This document shows positions 33,333 through 42,510 of a stretch of 64,000 nt of DNA, one piece after another. Under the pieces are notes generated by a model. That model saw only the letters and a list, made by a program, of their open reading frames with translations, did not search any database and was not told where the DNA came from. Within the stretch, counting starts at the first letter, position 1, and each line of letters begins with the position of its first letter. Source of the stretch: an uncultured bacterium. Lineage in GTDB: Bacteria; Pseudomonadota; Gammaproteobacteria; Burkholderiales; Burkholderiaceae_E. The DNA is taken from assembly GCA_903907905.1 (NCBI GenBank), contig CAIVPX010000030.1, positions 120,638 through 184,637 on the forward strand, read 5' to 3'. Position numbers and translations under genes: made by a program.

Positions 33333-34841
33333 ATGAACAGCGCCACCGACCTTCATCACGCCGACTTTCGCGCCCCGCCCGATGCCGATCGCGCCCGCGA
33401 GGCCATCGGCCGCCTGCGTGCGAGCCTGCCCGCGCACTGTGTGCTCTACCGGGATGAGGACAAACGCCCCTACGAATGCGATGCCTTGTCGGCCTTTCGG
33501 CAGATGCCGATGGCGGTGGTGCTGCCCGAGACCGAGGCTCAGGTGATCGAGGTGCTTCGCACCTGCCGGGCGCTTGATGTGCCGGTGGTGGCGCGCGGGG
33601 CGGGCACCAGCCTGTCGGGCGGCTCGATGCCGCATGCGTCAGGCGTGGTGCTGTCGCTTGCGCGCTTCAACCGGATTCTCTCGCTCGACCCGCATGCGCG
33701 CATCGCCCGGGTTCAGCCCGGGGTGCGCAACCTGGCGGTCTCCGAGGCCGCCGCCCCCCACGGGCTCTACTACGCGCCCGATCCCTCTTCGCAGATCGCC
33801 TGCTCCATCGGCGGCAACGTAGCGGAAAACTCAGGCGGCGTACACTGCCTCAAGTACGGTCTCACGGTGCACAACGTGCTGCGCCTGCGCGTGGTCACCA
33901 TCGATGGCGAGGTGCTGGAAATCGGCAGCGAGGCGCTCGATTCGCCCGGCCTCGATCTGCTCGCGCTGCTGATCGGTTCGGAGGGCATGCTGGCGGTCGT
34001 CACCGAGGTGACGGTCAAGCTGCTGCCCCGTCCGCAGCTCGCCCGCGCGGCGCTTGCGTCTTTCGACGACATCATCAAGGCGGGCGATGCGGTGGCGGCG
34101 ATCATCGCCGAGGGCATCATCCCGGCCGGCATGGAAATGATGGACCGCAAAACCACGCGTGCGGTCGAACCCTTCGTCAAGGCCGGCTACGATCTCGAGG
34201 CCGAGGCGATTCTCATCGTCGAGTCCGACGGCACCCCTGAAGAGGTCGAGGAAGAAATCGCCCGGATCGATGCGGTGCTTGCGCGCTGTGGCTGCACGGC
34301 GCTTCGCGTCTCGCAAAACGAAACCGAGCGCCTGGCCTTCTGGTCGGGTCGGAAGAACGCATTTCCTGCGGCGGGGCGCATTTCGCCCGACTATTACTGC
34401 ATGGATGGCACCATCCCTCGGCGCATGCTGGGGCGCATGCTCGAGGCGATTGCGGGCATGGAGCGCAAGTACGATCTGGGCTGCATGAACGTATTTCATG
34501 CCGGCGACGGCAATCTGCATCCGCTCATCCTGTTTGACGCCAATAACCCCGACAGCTGGCATCGCGCCGAGTTGTTCGGCGCCGAAATCCTTGAGCTTTG
34601 CGTTGAGTACGGCGGCACGGTCACGGGCGAGCACGGCGTGGGCGTCGAGAAACTGTCCTCGATGTGCGTGCAGTTTTCACCCGACGAGCGGGCCATGTTC
34701 TTTGCGGTCAAACACGCCTTCGATGCGGCGGGGCTGCTCAACCCGGGCAAGGGCATCCCCACGCCTTCGCGCTGCGCCGAATACGGCAAGATGCATGTGC
34801 ATCGTGGGCTGCTGCCGTTTGCCGATCTGCCGCGTTTCTGA
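33333..34841 (+). CDS. glcD: Glycolate oxidase FAD-binding subunit GlcD
   Basis: A 502-residue FAD-binding-4 flavoprotein, the catalytic subunit of the membrane-associated glycolate dehydrogenase GlcDEF. The FAD site includes VARGAGTSLSGGSMPHASGV (about residues 87-106). C-terminal motifs are FHAGDGNLHPLILFD and GEHGVGVEK. ATG 33333 is chosen over the upstream frame by alignment to family N-termini. It is first in glcD-glcE-glcF, 20 bp ahead of glcE. Confidence 0.93.
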   Translation: MNSATDLHHADFRAPPDADRAREAIGRLRASLPAHCVLYRDEDKRPYECDALSAFRQMPMAVVLPETEAQVIEVLRTCRALDVPVVARGAGTSLSGGSMPHASGVVLSLARFNRILSLDPHARIARVQPGVRNLAVSEAAAPHGLYYAPDPSSQIACSIGGNVAENSGGVHCLKYGLTVHNVLRLRVVTIDGEVLEIGSEALDSPGLDLLALLIGSEGMLAVVTEVTVKLLPRPQLARAALASFDDIIKAGDAVAAIIAEGIIPAGMEMMDRKTTRAVEPFVKAGYDLEAEAILIVESDGTPEEVEEEIARIDAVLARCGCTALRVSQNETERLAFWSGRKNAFPAAGRISPDYYCMDGTIPRRMLGRMLEAIAGMERKYDLGCMNVFHAGDGNLHPLILFDANNPDSWHRAELFGAEILELCVEYGGTVTGEHGVGVEKLSSMCVQFSPDERAMFFAVKHAFDAAGLLNPGKGIPTPSRCAEYGKMHVHRGLLPFADLPRF

Positions 34842-34861
34842 TTCCGCGCCCACGAACCGCC

Positions 34862-35989
34862 ATGAGCCTCGCCGAGCCCGCCCGAATGACGCCGTCCGAT
34901 GCGCAGCGCGCACAGTCGGTGCTCGAGTCCCTGCGCGAACGAATCATCGAGGCAGCGGGCGAGCGCCGGGCGCTGCGCATCCGCGGCGGCGGCAGCAAGG
35001 ACTTTCTCGGCCAGAGTTTTGAGGGCGAGTTGCTCGATGTCGGCCTGCTGTCGGGCATCATCAGCCATGAACCCACCGAACTGGTGATCACCGCTTATGC
35101 AGGCACCGCCTTGCGCGAGGTGGAGGCTGCGCTGGCCGCACGCGGCCAGATGCTAGCCTTCGAGCCGCCGGCATTTTCCGAGACGGCCACCCTGGGCGGC
35201 GTCGTGGCCAGCGGGCTGTCGGGGCCGCGCCGTGCCAGCGCGGGCGCGGCGCGCGACTTCGTGCTCGGCCTGGCCAGCATCGATGCCCAAGGCCGTCTGT
35301 TGCGTTTTGGCGGACAGGTGATGAAGAACGTGGCGGGCTATGACGTGTCGCGCCTGATGTGCGGCGCGATGGGCATTCTGGGCCTGATCACCGAGGTCTC
35401 GATCAAAGTGCTGCCCAGGCCTGCCGCCGAAGCGACGGTTCGGATGCGTTGCGCTGCGGCCGAAGCCATTCAACTGCTCAACACTTGGGGCGGGCAACCC
35501 TTGCCGATTTCAGCCAGCGCGCACCTGGGCGATGAGCTGTCCGTACGCCTGTCGGGCGCTCGCGCAGCGGTGCAGGCTGCGCTTGCGGGCTTCGCACGTG
35601 ATCATGCGGCAATCGTGCTGGATGAGGCGGATGCAGAGCGCTTCTGGGCGATGCTGCGCGAGCACCAATTACCGTTTTTCGCCGACGCTTCGCGACCCTT
35701 GTGGCGCCTGTCGCTGCCCTCGTCGGCTGCGCCGATCGCTGCAGGCGGTGAGCAGCTGATCGAATGGGGCGGTGCGCTTCGCTGGTTCAGAAGCGATGAT
35801 GCGCCCGCGCGCATTCGCGCGCTCGCAAGCGCGGCCGGCGGCAGCGCCATGTTGTTTCGCGGGGGCGACCGCTCGGCGGGCGTGTTCCATCCGCTCGCAC
35901 CCGCGGTGTTCGCCCTTCACCAACGACTCAAGCAGCAGTTCGATGCGCCCGGGATCTTCAACCCCGGCCGCTTGTACACGGGCCTTTGA
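34862..35989 (+). CDS. glcE: Glycolate oxidase subunit GlcE
   Basis: A 375-residue second FAD-binding-4 protein, shorter than GlcD and lacking its C-terminal HGVG motif, as expected for GlcE. It shows RIRGGGSKDFLG (about residues 40-51) and LGGVVASGLSGPRR (about 111-124) in the FAD domain, then KNVAGYDVSRLM. It ends FDAPGIFNPGRLY. The longer frame to 34664 overlaps glcD and is discarded. GlcF follows after 3 bp. Confidence 0.93.
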   Translation: MSLAEPARMTPSDAQRAQSVLESLRERIIEAAGERRALRIRGGGSKDFLGQSFEGELLDVGLLSGIISHEPTELVITAYAGTALREVEAALAARGQMLAFEPPAFSETATLGGVVASGLSGPRRASAGAARDFVLGLASIDAQGRLLRFGGQVMKNVAGYDVSRLMCGAMGILGLITEVSIKVLPRPAAEATVRMRCAAAEAIQLLNTWGGQPLPISASAHLGDELSVRLSGARAAVQAALAGFARDHAAIVLDEADAERFWAMLREHQLPFFADASRPLWRLSLPSSAAPIAAGGEQLIEWGGALRWFRSDDAPARIRALASAAGGSAMLFRGGDRSAGVFHPLAPAVFALHQRLKQQFDAPGIFNPGRLYTGL

Positions 35990-35992
35990 ACC

Positions 35993-37243
35993 ATGGAAAC
36001 GCATGTCGCCGGCTGGCTCGAAGGGACCCCCGATGGCACCGAGGCCGAGGCCATTCTTCGCAAGTGCGTGCACTGTGGTTTCTGCACGGCCACCTGCCCG
36101 ACTTATCAGCTGCTGGGCGATGAGCTCGACGGGCCGCGCGGGCGCATCTACCTGATCAAGTCGGTGGTCGAGGGCGAGACGCCCAGCGCGTCTACGCTGA
36201 CGCATCTCGACCGCTGCCTCACCTGCCGCAACTGCGAGTCCACCTGTCCATCGGGAGTCGATTACGGCCATCTGGTCGATATCGGGCGCAAGCTCACCGA
36301 GCAGCAGGTCGAGCGTCCTGTAGGTCAGCGGCTCCTTCGCGGCGTCTTGCGCGAGACGTTGACGCGGCGCTGGCTATTTGATCCCGCCATGCGCGTCGGA
36401 CAGGCCCTGCGGCCCCTGCTGCCCGCAGCGCTCCAGGCCAAGGTGCCCGAGCGGCGCGAGCCGGGATCCCGGCCGGCGCGGGTGCATGCGCGCAAGGTGA
36501 TCCTGCTCGACGGCTGTGTGCAGCCCGCCATGATTCCCGCCATCGATGCCGCCACCGACCGCGTGCTCGACAGGCTTGGCGTGCAGGCCCTGCGACCCGA
36601 GGGCTCGGGCTGCTGTGGCGCGATCCGTCACCACCTGAGTGACCCGTCAGGTGCCCAGGCCGATGCCCGGCGCAACATCGCGGCGTGGTGGCCGTTGGTC
36701 GAGGCGGGTGCCGAGGCCATTCTCATGAACGCATCGGGCTGTGGGGCCATGGTCAAGGACTATGCGCACCTGCTCGCCCATGACCCCGACTGGGCGCCGC
36801 GCGCCCGGCGCATCGTTGAACTCACGCGTGACCTGGCCGAATGGCTGCCCGCTGAGTTGTCGTCTGCGCTGGCCGACGGGCGTTTGCGCCCGCGCACCAC
36901 GCAGCGGGTGGCCTTTCATCCGCCCTGCACGCTGCAGCACGGGCAAAAGATTCGGGGCGCTGTCGAGCGCTTGCTGACGACGCTCGGCGCAAGCCTCGCA
37001 CCGGTAGCCGACTCGCATCTGTGCTGTGGCTCGGCGGGCACCTACTCGGTGCTGCAGCCCGAGCTCTCCATGCAGCTGCGCGAGCGCAAGCTGAGCAGCC
37101 TGTCAGCGGGCACGCCCGAACTCATCCTGTCGGCCAACATCGGCTGCATCACGCATCTTCAGGCTGGCACCGGCACGCCGGTGCGGCACTGGATCGAGTG
37201 GGTGGACGGCCTGATGGCCGGGCAGGACCCCGCCACGGCCTGA
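35993..37243 (+). CDS. glcF: Glycolate oxidase iron-sulfur subunit GlcF
   Basis: A 416-residue electron-transfer subunit. Two 4Fe-4S motifs lie in the N-terminal part: CVHCGFCTATCP (about residues 25-36) and CLTCRNCESTCP (about 76-87). Two cysteine-rich CCG domains follow (GCCGAIRHH near 206; LCCGSAGTY near 343), as in LutA/GlpC-type proteins. It should pass electrons from glycolate oxidation to the quinone pool. It is the last gene of the glc operon, convergent with pntB. Confidence 0.94.
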   Translation: METHVAGWLEGTPDGTEAEAILRKCVHCGFCTATCPTYQLLGDELDGPRGRIYLIKSVVEGETPSASTLTHLDRCLTCRNCESTCPSGVDYGHLVDIGRKLTEQQVERPVGQRLLRGVLRETLTRRWLFDPAMRVGQALRPLLPAALQAKVPERREPGSRPARVHARKVILLDGCVQPAMIPAIDAATDRVLDRLGVQALRPEGSGCCGAIRHHLSDPSGAQADARRNIAAWWPLVEAGAEAILMNASGCGAMVKDYAHLLAHDPDWAPRARRIVELTRDLAEWLPAELSSALADGRLRPRTTQRVAFHPPCTLQHGQKIRGAVERLLTTLGASLAPVADSHLCCGSAGTYSVLQPELSMQLRERKLSSLSAGTPELILSANIGCITHLQAGTGTPVRHWIEWVDGLMAGQDPATA

Positions 37244-37285
37244 GATTCAGGTCTCGCGCTGACCAGCGCGTTCCGAATGCATGGG

Positions 37286-37332
37286 CAAGGCGCTGCTGCG
37301 CGCCTTGAAACCCCGGACCGACCGGGGTCGGC
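37286..37332. terminator. Two back-to-back hairpins between glcF and pntB
   Basis: In the 110-bp gap between the convergent glcF and pntB genes lie an inverted repeat CAAGGCG...CGCCTTG and a second ACCCCGG-ACCGA-CCGGGGT. Neither is followed by a good T run on either strand, so a terminator role is likely only from position. Confidence 0.4.
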
Positions 37333-37353
37333 GTACAACCAGGGACGTCCTGG

Positions 37354-38784
37354 CTACTCCACCGCCTTGACCATGTTCTCGATGACTTTTTTCGCGTCGC
37401 CAAAAACCATCATGGTCCGGTCCATGTAGAACAGCTCATTGTCGAGGCCAGCATAGCCCGAGGCCATCGAGCGCTTGTTCACGATGACCTGGCGTGCTTT
37501 GTAGGCTTCGAGAATGGGCATGCCGGCAATGGGCGACTTGGGGTCTTTGGCCGCCGGGTTGACCACGTCGTTGGCGCCCAGCACCAGCACCACGTCGGTA
37601 TCGCCGAACTCGGAGTTGATGTCCTCCATCTCGAACACCTGATCGTAGGGCACCTCGGCTTCGGCCAGCAGCACATTCATGTGGCCGGGCATGCGACCGG
37701 CCACCGGGTGAATGGCGTACTTCACCGAGATGCCGCGTGCGATCAGCTTGTCGGTGAGCTCTTTGAGCGGATGCTGGGCACGGGCGACCGCCAGGCCGTA
37801 GCCCGGGACGATGATCACGCTCTCGGCATTGGCCATCAGGAAGGCCGCGTCATCGGGCGAACCCGATTTGACTGGACGCTGCGCTTGCGCGCCGCCTGTG
37901 GCCGCCGCCGTGGCCTCACCACCGAAGCCGCCCAGGATCACGTTGAAGAACGAGCGGTTCATCGCCTTGCACATGATGTACGAGAGGATGGCGCCCGACG
38001 AGCCCACCAGTGAGCCCGCAATGATGAGCATGGAGTTGTTGAGCGAAAAGCCGATGCCCGCCGCCGCCCAGCCCGAGTAGCTGTTGAGCATGGACACGAC
38101 CACGGGCATGTCGGCCCCGCCGATCGGGATGATGATCAGCACGCCCAGCACGAAAGCAATGGCCGTCATGACGACGAATGGCGTCCACTCCTGCGTGAAG
38201 GCAAACCAGAGGCCGCTGGCGAGCATGACGATGGCCAGCGCCAGGTTGATCATGTGCTGGCCGGGGAACACCACCGGTGCGCCCTGGAAGAGCCGGAACT
38301 TGTACTGACCTGAGAGCTTGCCGAAGGCAATGACCGAACCCGAGAAGGTGATGGCGCCCACGAAGGTGCCGATGAAGAGCTCGATCCGGTTGCCCATCGG
38401 GATGGGCTCGCCCTTGGCCACGATGTTGAAGGCCCAGGGTTCGGCCACGGCGGCGATGGCGATGAAGACTGCCGCCAGGCCGATCATGGAGTGCATGAAG
38501 GCGACGAGCTCGGGCATCTTGGTCATTTCGACCCGCTTGGCCATCAGCGTGCCGATACTGCCGCCCACCAGCAGACCGCCGATCACCCAACCCATGCCGG
38601 CGGTGGCGATTTCCGGTCGCAGCTTGTAGGCGAGCGCGACCGTGGTGAGCGCCGCAATGGTCATGCCGACCATGCCGAAGGTGTTGCCGATGCGCGAGGT
38701 GGAGGGGTGCGAGAGCCCCTTGAGCGCCTGAATGAAGAAGATCGAGGCGACGAGATACAGCAGGACGACGACGTTCATGCTCAT
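37354..38784 (-). CDS. pntB: NAD(P) transhydrogenase subunit beta
   Basis: A 476-residue subunit of the proton-translocating transhydrogenase, which makes NADPH from NADH using the proton gradient. The first ~300 residues are membrane spans. The C-terminal soluble domain binds NADP(H), with IVPGYGLAVARAQHPLKEL (about residues 299-317) and HPVAGRMPGHMNVLLAEAEV. ATG 38784 (MSMNVVVLLYLVAS) is chosen; the longer frame runs into pntAB. It is the last gene of pntAA-pntAB-pntB. Confidence 0.95.
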   Translation of the reverse strand: MSMNVVVLLYLVASIFFIQALKGLSHPSTSRIGNTFGMVGMTIAALTTVALAYKLRPEIATAGMGWVIGGLLVGGSIGTLMAKRVEMTKMPELVAFMHSMIGLAAVFIAIAAVAEPWAFNIVAKGEPIPMGNRIELFIGTFVGAITFSGSVIAFGKLSGQYKFRLFQGAPVVFPGQHMINLALAIVMLASGLWFAFTQEWTPFVVMTAIAFVLGVLIIIPIGGADMPVVVSMLNSYSGWAAAGIGFSLNNSMLIIAGSLVGSSGAILSYIMCKAMNRSFFNVILGGFGGEATAAATGGAQAQRPVKSGSPDDAAFLMANAESVIIVPGYGLAVARAQHPLKELTDKLIARGISVKYAIHPVAGRMPGHMNVLLAEAEVPYDQVFEMEDINSEFGDTDVVLVLGANDVVNPAAKDPKSPIAGMPILEAYKARQVIVNKRSMASGYAGLDNELFYMDRTMMVFGDAKKVIENMVKAVE

Positions 38785-38797
38785 GGTGTCGCGCCTT

Positions 38798-39112
38798 TCA
38801 GTGCTTGGCGGAGCCGGACTTCGGCTCCTTTTTCTTGAACATCTCGAGCATTCGGCGCGTGACCAGAAAACCGCCGAACACATTGACCGCGGCCAGCGCC
38901 ACAGCCAGCACGCCCATGGCCTTGCCCAGATGGGTTTCAGTGAGGGCGGCCGCCAGCATGGCACCGACGATGATGATGGCCGACACCGCGTTGGTGACTG
39001 CCATCAGGGGCGTGTGCAGCGCAGGCGTGACATTCCAGACCACGTGGTAGCCGACATAGATGGCCAGCACGAAGATGATCAGGTTGATAATGGTGGGGTT
39101 GATCGCGTCCAT
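38798..39112 (-). CDS. pntAB: NAD(P) transhydrogenase subunit alpha, membrane part
   Basis: A 104-residue protein with three hydrophobic spans, corresponding to the C-terminal membrane region of PntA that many bacteria encode as a separate gene. The stretch HTPLMAVTNAVSAIIIVGAM is the conserved family segment. It sits between pntAA (4 bp upstream) and pntB (13 bp downstream). Confidence 0.94.
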   Translation of the reverse strand: MDAINPTIINLIIFVLAIYVGYHVVWNVTPALHTPLMAVTNAVSAIIIVGAMLAAALTETHLGKAMGVLAVALAAVNVFGGFLVTRRMLEMFKKKEPKSGSAKH

Positions 39113-39116
39113 GCTG

Positions 39117-40232
39117 TCAGCTCCGAAGCACCTGGCCGTCGCGGGTCATCAGGCAGGCCTTGACGATGTCGTCTTCGAGGTTGACCGTGAGCCGGCCCTC
39201 CGGGTCGATGACGAGCTTGAGAAAATCGATGACGTTGCGCGCGTAGAGCGCCGACGAGTCGGCCGCGACCGTTGCGGGCAGGTTGGGCTGCCCGATCAGG
39301 GTGACGCCATGCTTGACGACCCAGCGGCCGTTCTCGCTGATGGCGCAGTTGCCGCCCTGCTCGACGGCCATATCCAGAATGACCGATCCTGGCTTCATCG
39401 AGCGCACCATCTCTTCGGTGATGAGGATGGGCGCCTTGCGGCCCGGAATCAGTGCGGTGGTGATGACAATGTCGGCCTGCTTCATGCGCTCGGCCACCGC
39501 CTGCGACTGCCGCTTCATCCAGCTCTCGGGCATGGGCCGCGCATAGCCGCCCGCGCCCTGGGCGATTTCGCGCTCTTCATCGGTTTCGTAGGGCACATCG
39601 ACGAACTTGGCGCCCAGGGACTCGATCTGCTCCTTGACTGCCGGGCGCACATCCGAGGCCTCGATCACGGCACCCATGCGTTTGGCGGTGGCGATGGCCT
39701 GCAAGCCCGCCACGCCCGCGCCAAGGATCAGCACCCGGGCGGCCTTGATCGTACCGGCCGCGGTCATCAGCATGGGCATCATGCGGCCGTAGGCGCTGGC
39801 GGCCAGCAGCACCGCCTTGTAGCCCGCAATGTTCGCCTGAGACGACAGCACGTCCATGCTCTGGGCACGCGTGGTGCGCGGTGCGGCTTCGAGTGCAAAG
39901 GAGGTGATGCCGGCCTCGGCGAGCGCCTGGAGGCCTTCGCGATCGAAGGGGTTGAGCATGCCCACGAGCGCTGCGCCGCGCGGCATGCGGGCAAGCTCGG
40001 CGGGCTGGGGGGCGCGCACCTTGAGGACCAGTTCGGCCCCCAGCGCATCGTCGGCGCTGCCCAGCGTGGCCCCGGCCGCCGCAAAGGCGTCGTCGACCTG
40101 GCTGGCAGCGGTGCCCGCACCGTGCTGAACGATGACCTGATGGCCGCTGGCCACCAGTTTCTTGACAGTTTCCGCCGTGGCGGCGACCCGGGTTTCACCT
40201 TCGCGGGTCTCGGCAGGGATGCCGATGCGCAT
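39117..40232 (-). CDS. pntAA: NAD(P) transhydrogenase subunit alpha, NAD-binding part
   Basis: A 371-residue soluble NAD(H)-binding subunit, related to alanine dehydrogenase. It begins MRIGIPAETREGETRVA. The nucleotide fold contains RVLILGAGVAGLQAIATAKRMG (about residues 165-186), followed by LGAKFVDVPYE and LIPGRKAPILITEEMV. A GGGAGA site precedes ATG 40232. It is the first gene of the pnt operon, divergent from the Nudix gene with 141 bp between starts. Confidence 0.95.
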   Translation of the reverse strand: MRIGIPAETREGETRVAATAETVKKLVASGHQVIVQHGAGTAASQVDDAFAAAGATLGSADDALGAELVLKVRAPQPAELARMPRGAALVGMLNPFDREGLQALAEAGITSFALEAAPRTTRAQSMDVLSSQANIAGYKAVLLAASAYGRMMPMLMTAAGTIKAARVLILGAGVAGLQAIATAKRMGAVIEASDVRPAVKEQIESLGAKFVDVPYETDEEREIAQGAGGYARPMPESWMKRQSQAVAERMKQADIVITTALIPGRKAPILITEEMVRSMKPGSVILDMAVEQGGNCAISENGRWVVKHGVTLIGQPNLPATVAADSSALYARNVIDFLKLVIDPEGRLTVNLEDDIVKACLMTRDGQVLRS

Positions 40233-40373
40233 GCGATCTCCCTCTTGTGGATGGGGATGGTCTGAACAGGAGAGTCAGAGGAAAAACGGGATTCTACACA
40301 GGCGGCCACGGACAAACCCGAGCACGGTAGTACTATTCAAGGCTTTGCCCTGACTTGTTCCCCCTCTGAGGCC

Positions 40374-40877
40374 ATGGCGATCTGGAAACCCAGTGTCACG
40401 GTTGCGGCCGTGATCGAGCACGATGGTCGTTTTCTGCTGGTTGAAGAGGAAACGGTGGAAGGCGTGCGGCTCAATCAGCCGGCCGGCCATCTTGATCCGG
40501 GCGAAACGCTTGAGCGCGCCGTGGTGCGCGAAGCGCTCGAGGAAACCGCCCACCATATTGAGGTCATCGCAGGCATTGGGGTGTACCTCTCGCGATTCGT
40601 CCACGCCGACAGCGGCACCGACGTCACCTACCTGCGTTTTGCCTTTGCCTGCCGGCTGGCCGCACGCCCCGGGGGCGCGTTCGAGCCGGGCCGGCCGCTC
40701 GATCGCGGCATCCTGCGCACGCACTGGTTCGATGCGCAGACCATCCGTACCCGTCAGGCGGCGCATCGTAGCCCGCTGGTCATGCAGACCCTCGACGACT
40801 ACCTCGCCGGTCGGCGCTTCGATCTGTCCGTGCTGCACGCGGGCCCGGAGTTTGTCGCGCAAGGCCTGCTCTCGTGA
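40374..40877 (+). CDS. nudJ: Nudix hydrolase, NudJ-like
   Basis: A 167-residue Nudix hydrolase. The Nudix box is near residues 39-61: [20 protein letters not shown] followed by TA, with Ala where the consensus has Gly. The metal-binding Glu residues are intact. Position immediately before mnmA, with a 4-bp GTGA overlap, parallels the E. coli neighbourhood of nudJ and mnmA, which supports the NudJ name. NudJ hydrolyses thiamine pyrophosphate precursors and nucleoside di/triphosphates; activity here is inferred. Confidence 0.82.
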   Translation: MAIWKPSVTVAAVIEHDGRFLLVEEETVEGVRLNQPAGHLDPGETLERAVVREALEETAHHIEVIAGIGVYLSRFVHADSGTDVTYLRFAFACRLAARPGGAFEPGRPLDRGILRTHWFDAQTIRTRQAAHRSPLVMQTLDDYLAGRRFDLSVLHAGPEFVAQGLLS

Positions 40878-42013
40878 GTGAGACGTTGACGCCGGGGGTG
40901 GTCCGGGCGCGTCCCGGTGAGCGGGTGGTGGTCGGGCTGTCGGGCGGGGTCGACTCAGCGGTGACCGCATGGCTGCTCAAGCAGCAGGGCTGCGAGGTCA
41001 TTGGTCTCTTCATGAAGAACTGGGAAGACGACGATGACAGCGAGTATTGCTCGACCCGCCAGGACTGGATCGACGCCGCGAGCGTAGCCGATGTCATCGG
41101 CATCGACATCGAAGCGGTCAACTTTGCCGCCGAGTACCGGGAGCGGGTGTTCGCAGCCTTTCTGGCCGAATATCAGGCGGGCCGCACCCCCAACCCCGAT
41201 GTGCTGTGCAATGCCGAGATCAAGTTCAAGGCTTTTCTCGATCACGCCATGCGCCTGGGCGCCGAGCGCATCGCGACCGGCCACTATGCCCGGGTCCGGG
41301 CGGTCATCGACCAGGGCGAGCCTCGTGTCGAGCTCCTGCGCGGACTCGATGCGGGCAAGGACCAGAGCTACTTTCTGCACCGTCTCACCCAGGCGCAGCT
41401 GTCGCGCGCGCTCTTTCCCGTGGGCGAGTTGCACAAGCGCGAGGTGCGCGAGATCGCCGCGCGGCTCGCCCTGCCCAATGCCGCCAAGAAAGACTCCACC
41501 GGTATCTGTTTCATCGGCGAGCGCCCGTTTCGCGAGTTCCTGAACCGTTACCTGCCGACTCAACCCGGCCCCATCCTCGATGATCGCGGCGCGCTCGTAG
41601 GCGAGCACGTGGGGCTGGCCTTCTACACCCTGGGGCAACGCAAGGGCATCGGCATTGGCGGCACGCGCGGCGGATCCGGCGACCCCTGGTTCGTCGCCCG
41701 CAAGGACATGGCGCGCAACACGCTGTACGTGGTTCAGGGGCATGACCATCCCTGGCTGTGCAGCGATGCGCTCGTGGCCTCCGACGCGCACTGGATCGGC
41801 GGTCGCCCGCCGGCGCAGGGCGAATCAATCGGTGCCAAGACGCGCTATCGGCAAAGTGATGCGCGCGGCCTGATCGAGCCGGTGACCGAGGCGCGTTTCA
41901 ACTTGCGGTTCGATGCGCCCCAGTGGGCGGCCACGCCCGGCCAGAGCGCGGTGCTCTACCGCAGCGAGGTGTGTCTGGGGGGCGGGGTGATCGAGGCCTC
42001 GATCCCGTCCTGA
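40874..42013 (+). CDS. mnmA: tRNA-specific 2-thiouridylase MnmA
   Basis: A 379-residue enzyme inserting sulfur at U34 of Lys, Glu and Gln tRNAs. The PP-loop SGGVDS is at residues 23-28. The catalytic cysteines are Cys112 ([12 protein letters not shown]) and Cys212 ([12 protein letters not shown]). The start is GTG 40874, overlapping the Nudix stop. The C-terminal beta domain is complete. Transcription then meets ~197 bp of non-coding DNA before the photosynthesis genes. Confidence 0.96.
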   Translation: MSETLTPGVVRARPGERVVVGLSGGVDSAVTAWLLKQQGCEVIGLFMKNWEDDDDSEYCSTRQDWIDAASVADVIGIDIEAVNFAAEYRERVFAAFLAEYQAGRTPNPDVLCNAEIKFKAFLDHAMRLGAERIATGHYARVRAVIDQGEPRVELLRGLDAGKDQSYFLHRLTQAQLSRALFPVGELHKREVREIAARLALPNAAKKDSTGICFIGERPFREFLNRYLPTQPGPILDDRGALVGEHVGLAFYTLGQRKGIGIGGTRGGSGDPWFVARKDMARNTLYVVQGHDHPWLCSDALVASDAHWIGGRPPAQGESIGAKTRYRQSDARGLIEPVTEARFNLRFDAPQWAATPGQSAVLYRSEVCLGGGVIEASIPS

Positions 42014-42138
42014 GACGCCGGACGTCTTGTCCTGACGCGGCGCCCGCCCGGACCCAAGGCGAACCCCCTCGGACCCGCGCGACGCGGTTTGCCCACGCGC
42101 CCGGCGCGTCCCGTTGTTAGTGCGTCTGTCAGATCTTG

Positions 42139-42178
42139 TGTCAGCAAAGGTTGACGATTGCGTGCCAGCGGTCATAAT
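42139..42178 (+). promoter_or_regulatory. Promoter and PpsR/CrtJ-like site ahead of the bchI operon
   Basis: TTGACG (42151-42156) and CATAAT (42173-42178) with 16-bp spacing form a sigma-70-type promoter 33 bp before the GTG of the first gene. The -35 box overlaps TGT-N12-ACG (42139-42156), one mismatch from the PpsR/CrtJ consensus TGT-N12-ACA. A second TGTCAG lies 12 bp upstream (42127). Repression of bchI-bchD under oxygen is a reasonable inference. Confidence 0.55.
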
Positions 42179-42210
42179 CCGGGCGTCTTCAACCTCGAAA
42201 CCGTGCTGAC

Positions 42211-42510
42211 GTGACCGATTGGCTGCCTGGAGCCTGGGTGCTCGACCTGGTGATCGCCTGTCTGCTCGTCGAGTGGCTGGGCCTGTGGTGGCTGCATCGG
42301 CGTCGCGGCCTGGGCCCGAGGCCGCAGGATCTGGCCGCCGGTTTTGGTGCGGGTCTGGCCCTCATGCTGATGTGCCGGCTCAATGTGCAGGGGACGCTGC
42401 AACCGCTCAGCCTGGTGCTGATGTCGGTCTCCGGCCTGCTGCATCTGCTCGATTTGTCCCGGCGCTGGCCACGCGCGCCGCTCGCCGCCCGAGGGGCTTC
42501 GTCCGAATGA
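42211..42510 (+). CDS. Small membrane protein of unknown function upstream of bchI
   Basis: A 99-residue protein with three hydrophobic segments (about residues 9-27, 43-56 and 63-79) separated by basic loops (HRRRGLGPRPQ). It starts with GTG 42211. Its stop overlaps the bchI start by 4 bp (ATGA), so it is translationally linked to the Mg-chelatase genes and lies behind their promoter. The family was not recognised. Operon position suggests a role in bacteriochlorophyll synthesis or membrane localisation, but nothing in the sequence shows it. Confidence 0.75.
   Translation: MTDWLPGAWVLDLVIACLLVEWLGLWWLHRRRGLGPRPQDLAAGFGAGLALMLMCRLNVQGTLQPLSLVLMSVSGLLHLLDLSRRWPRAPLAARGASSE

Noticed and set aside
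39060..40265. A 401-codon plus-strand ORF opposite pntAA.
   Set aside because: It is an antisense shadow of a well-defined transhydrogenase subunit.
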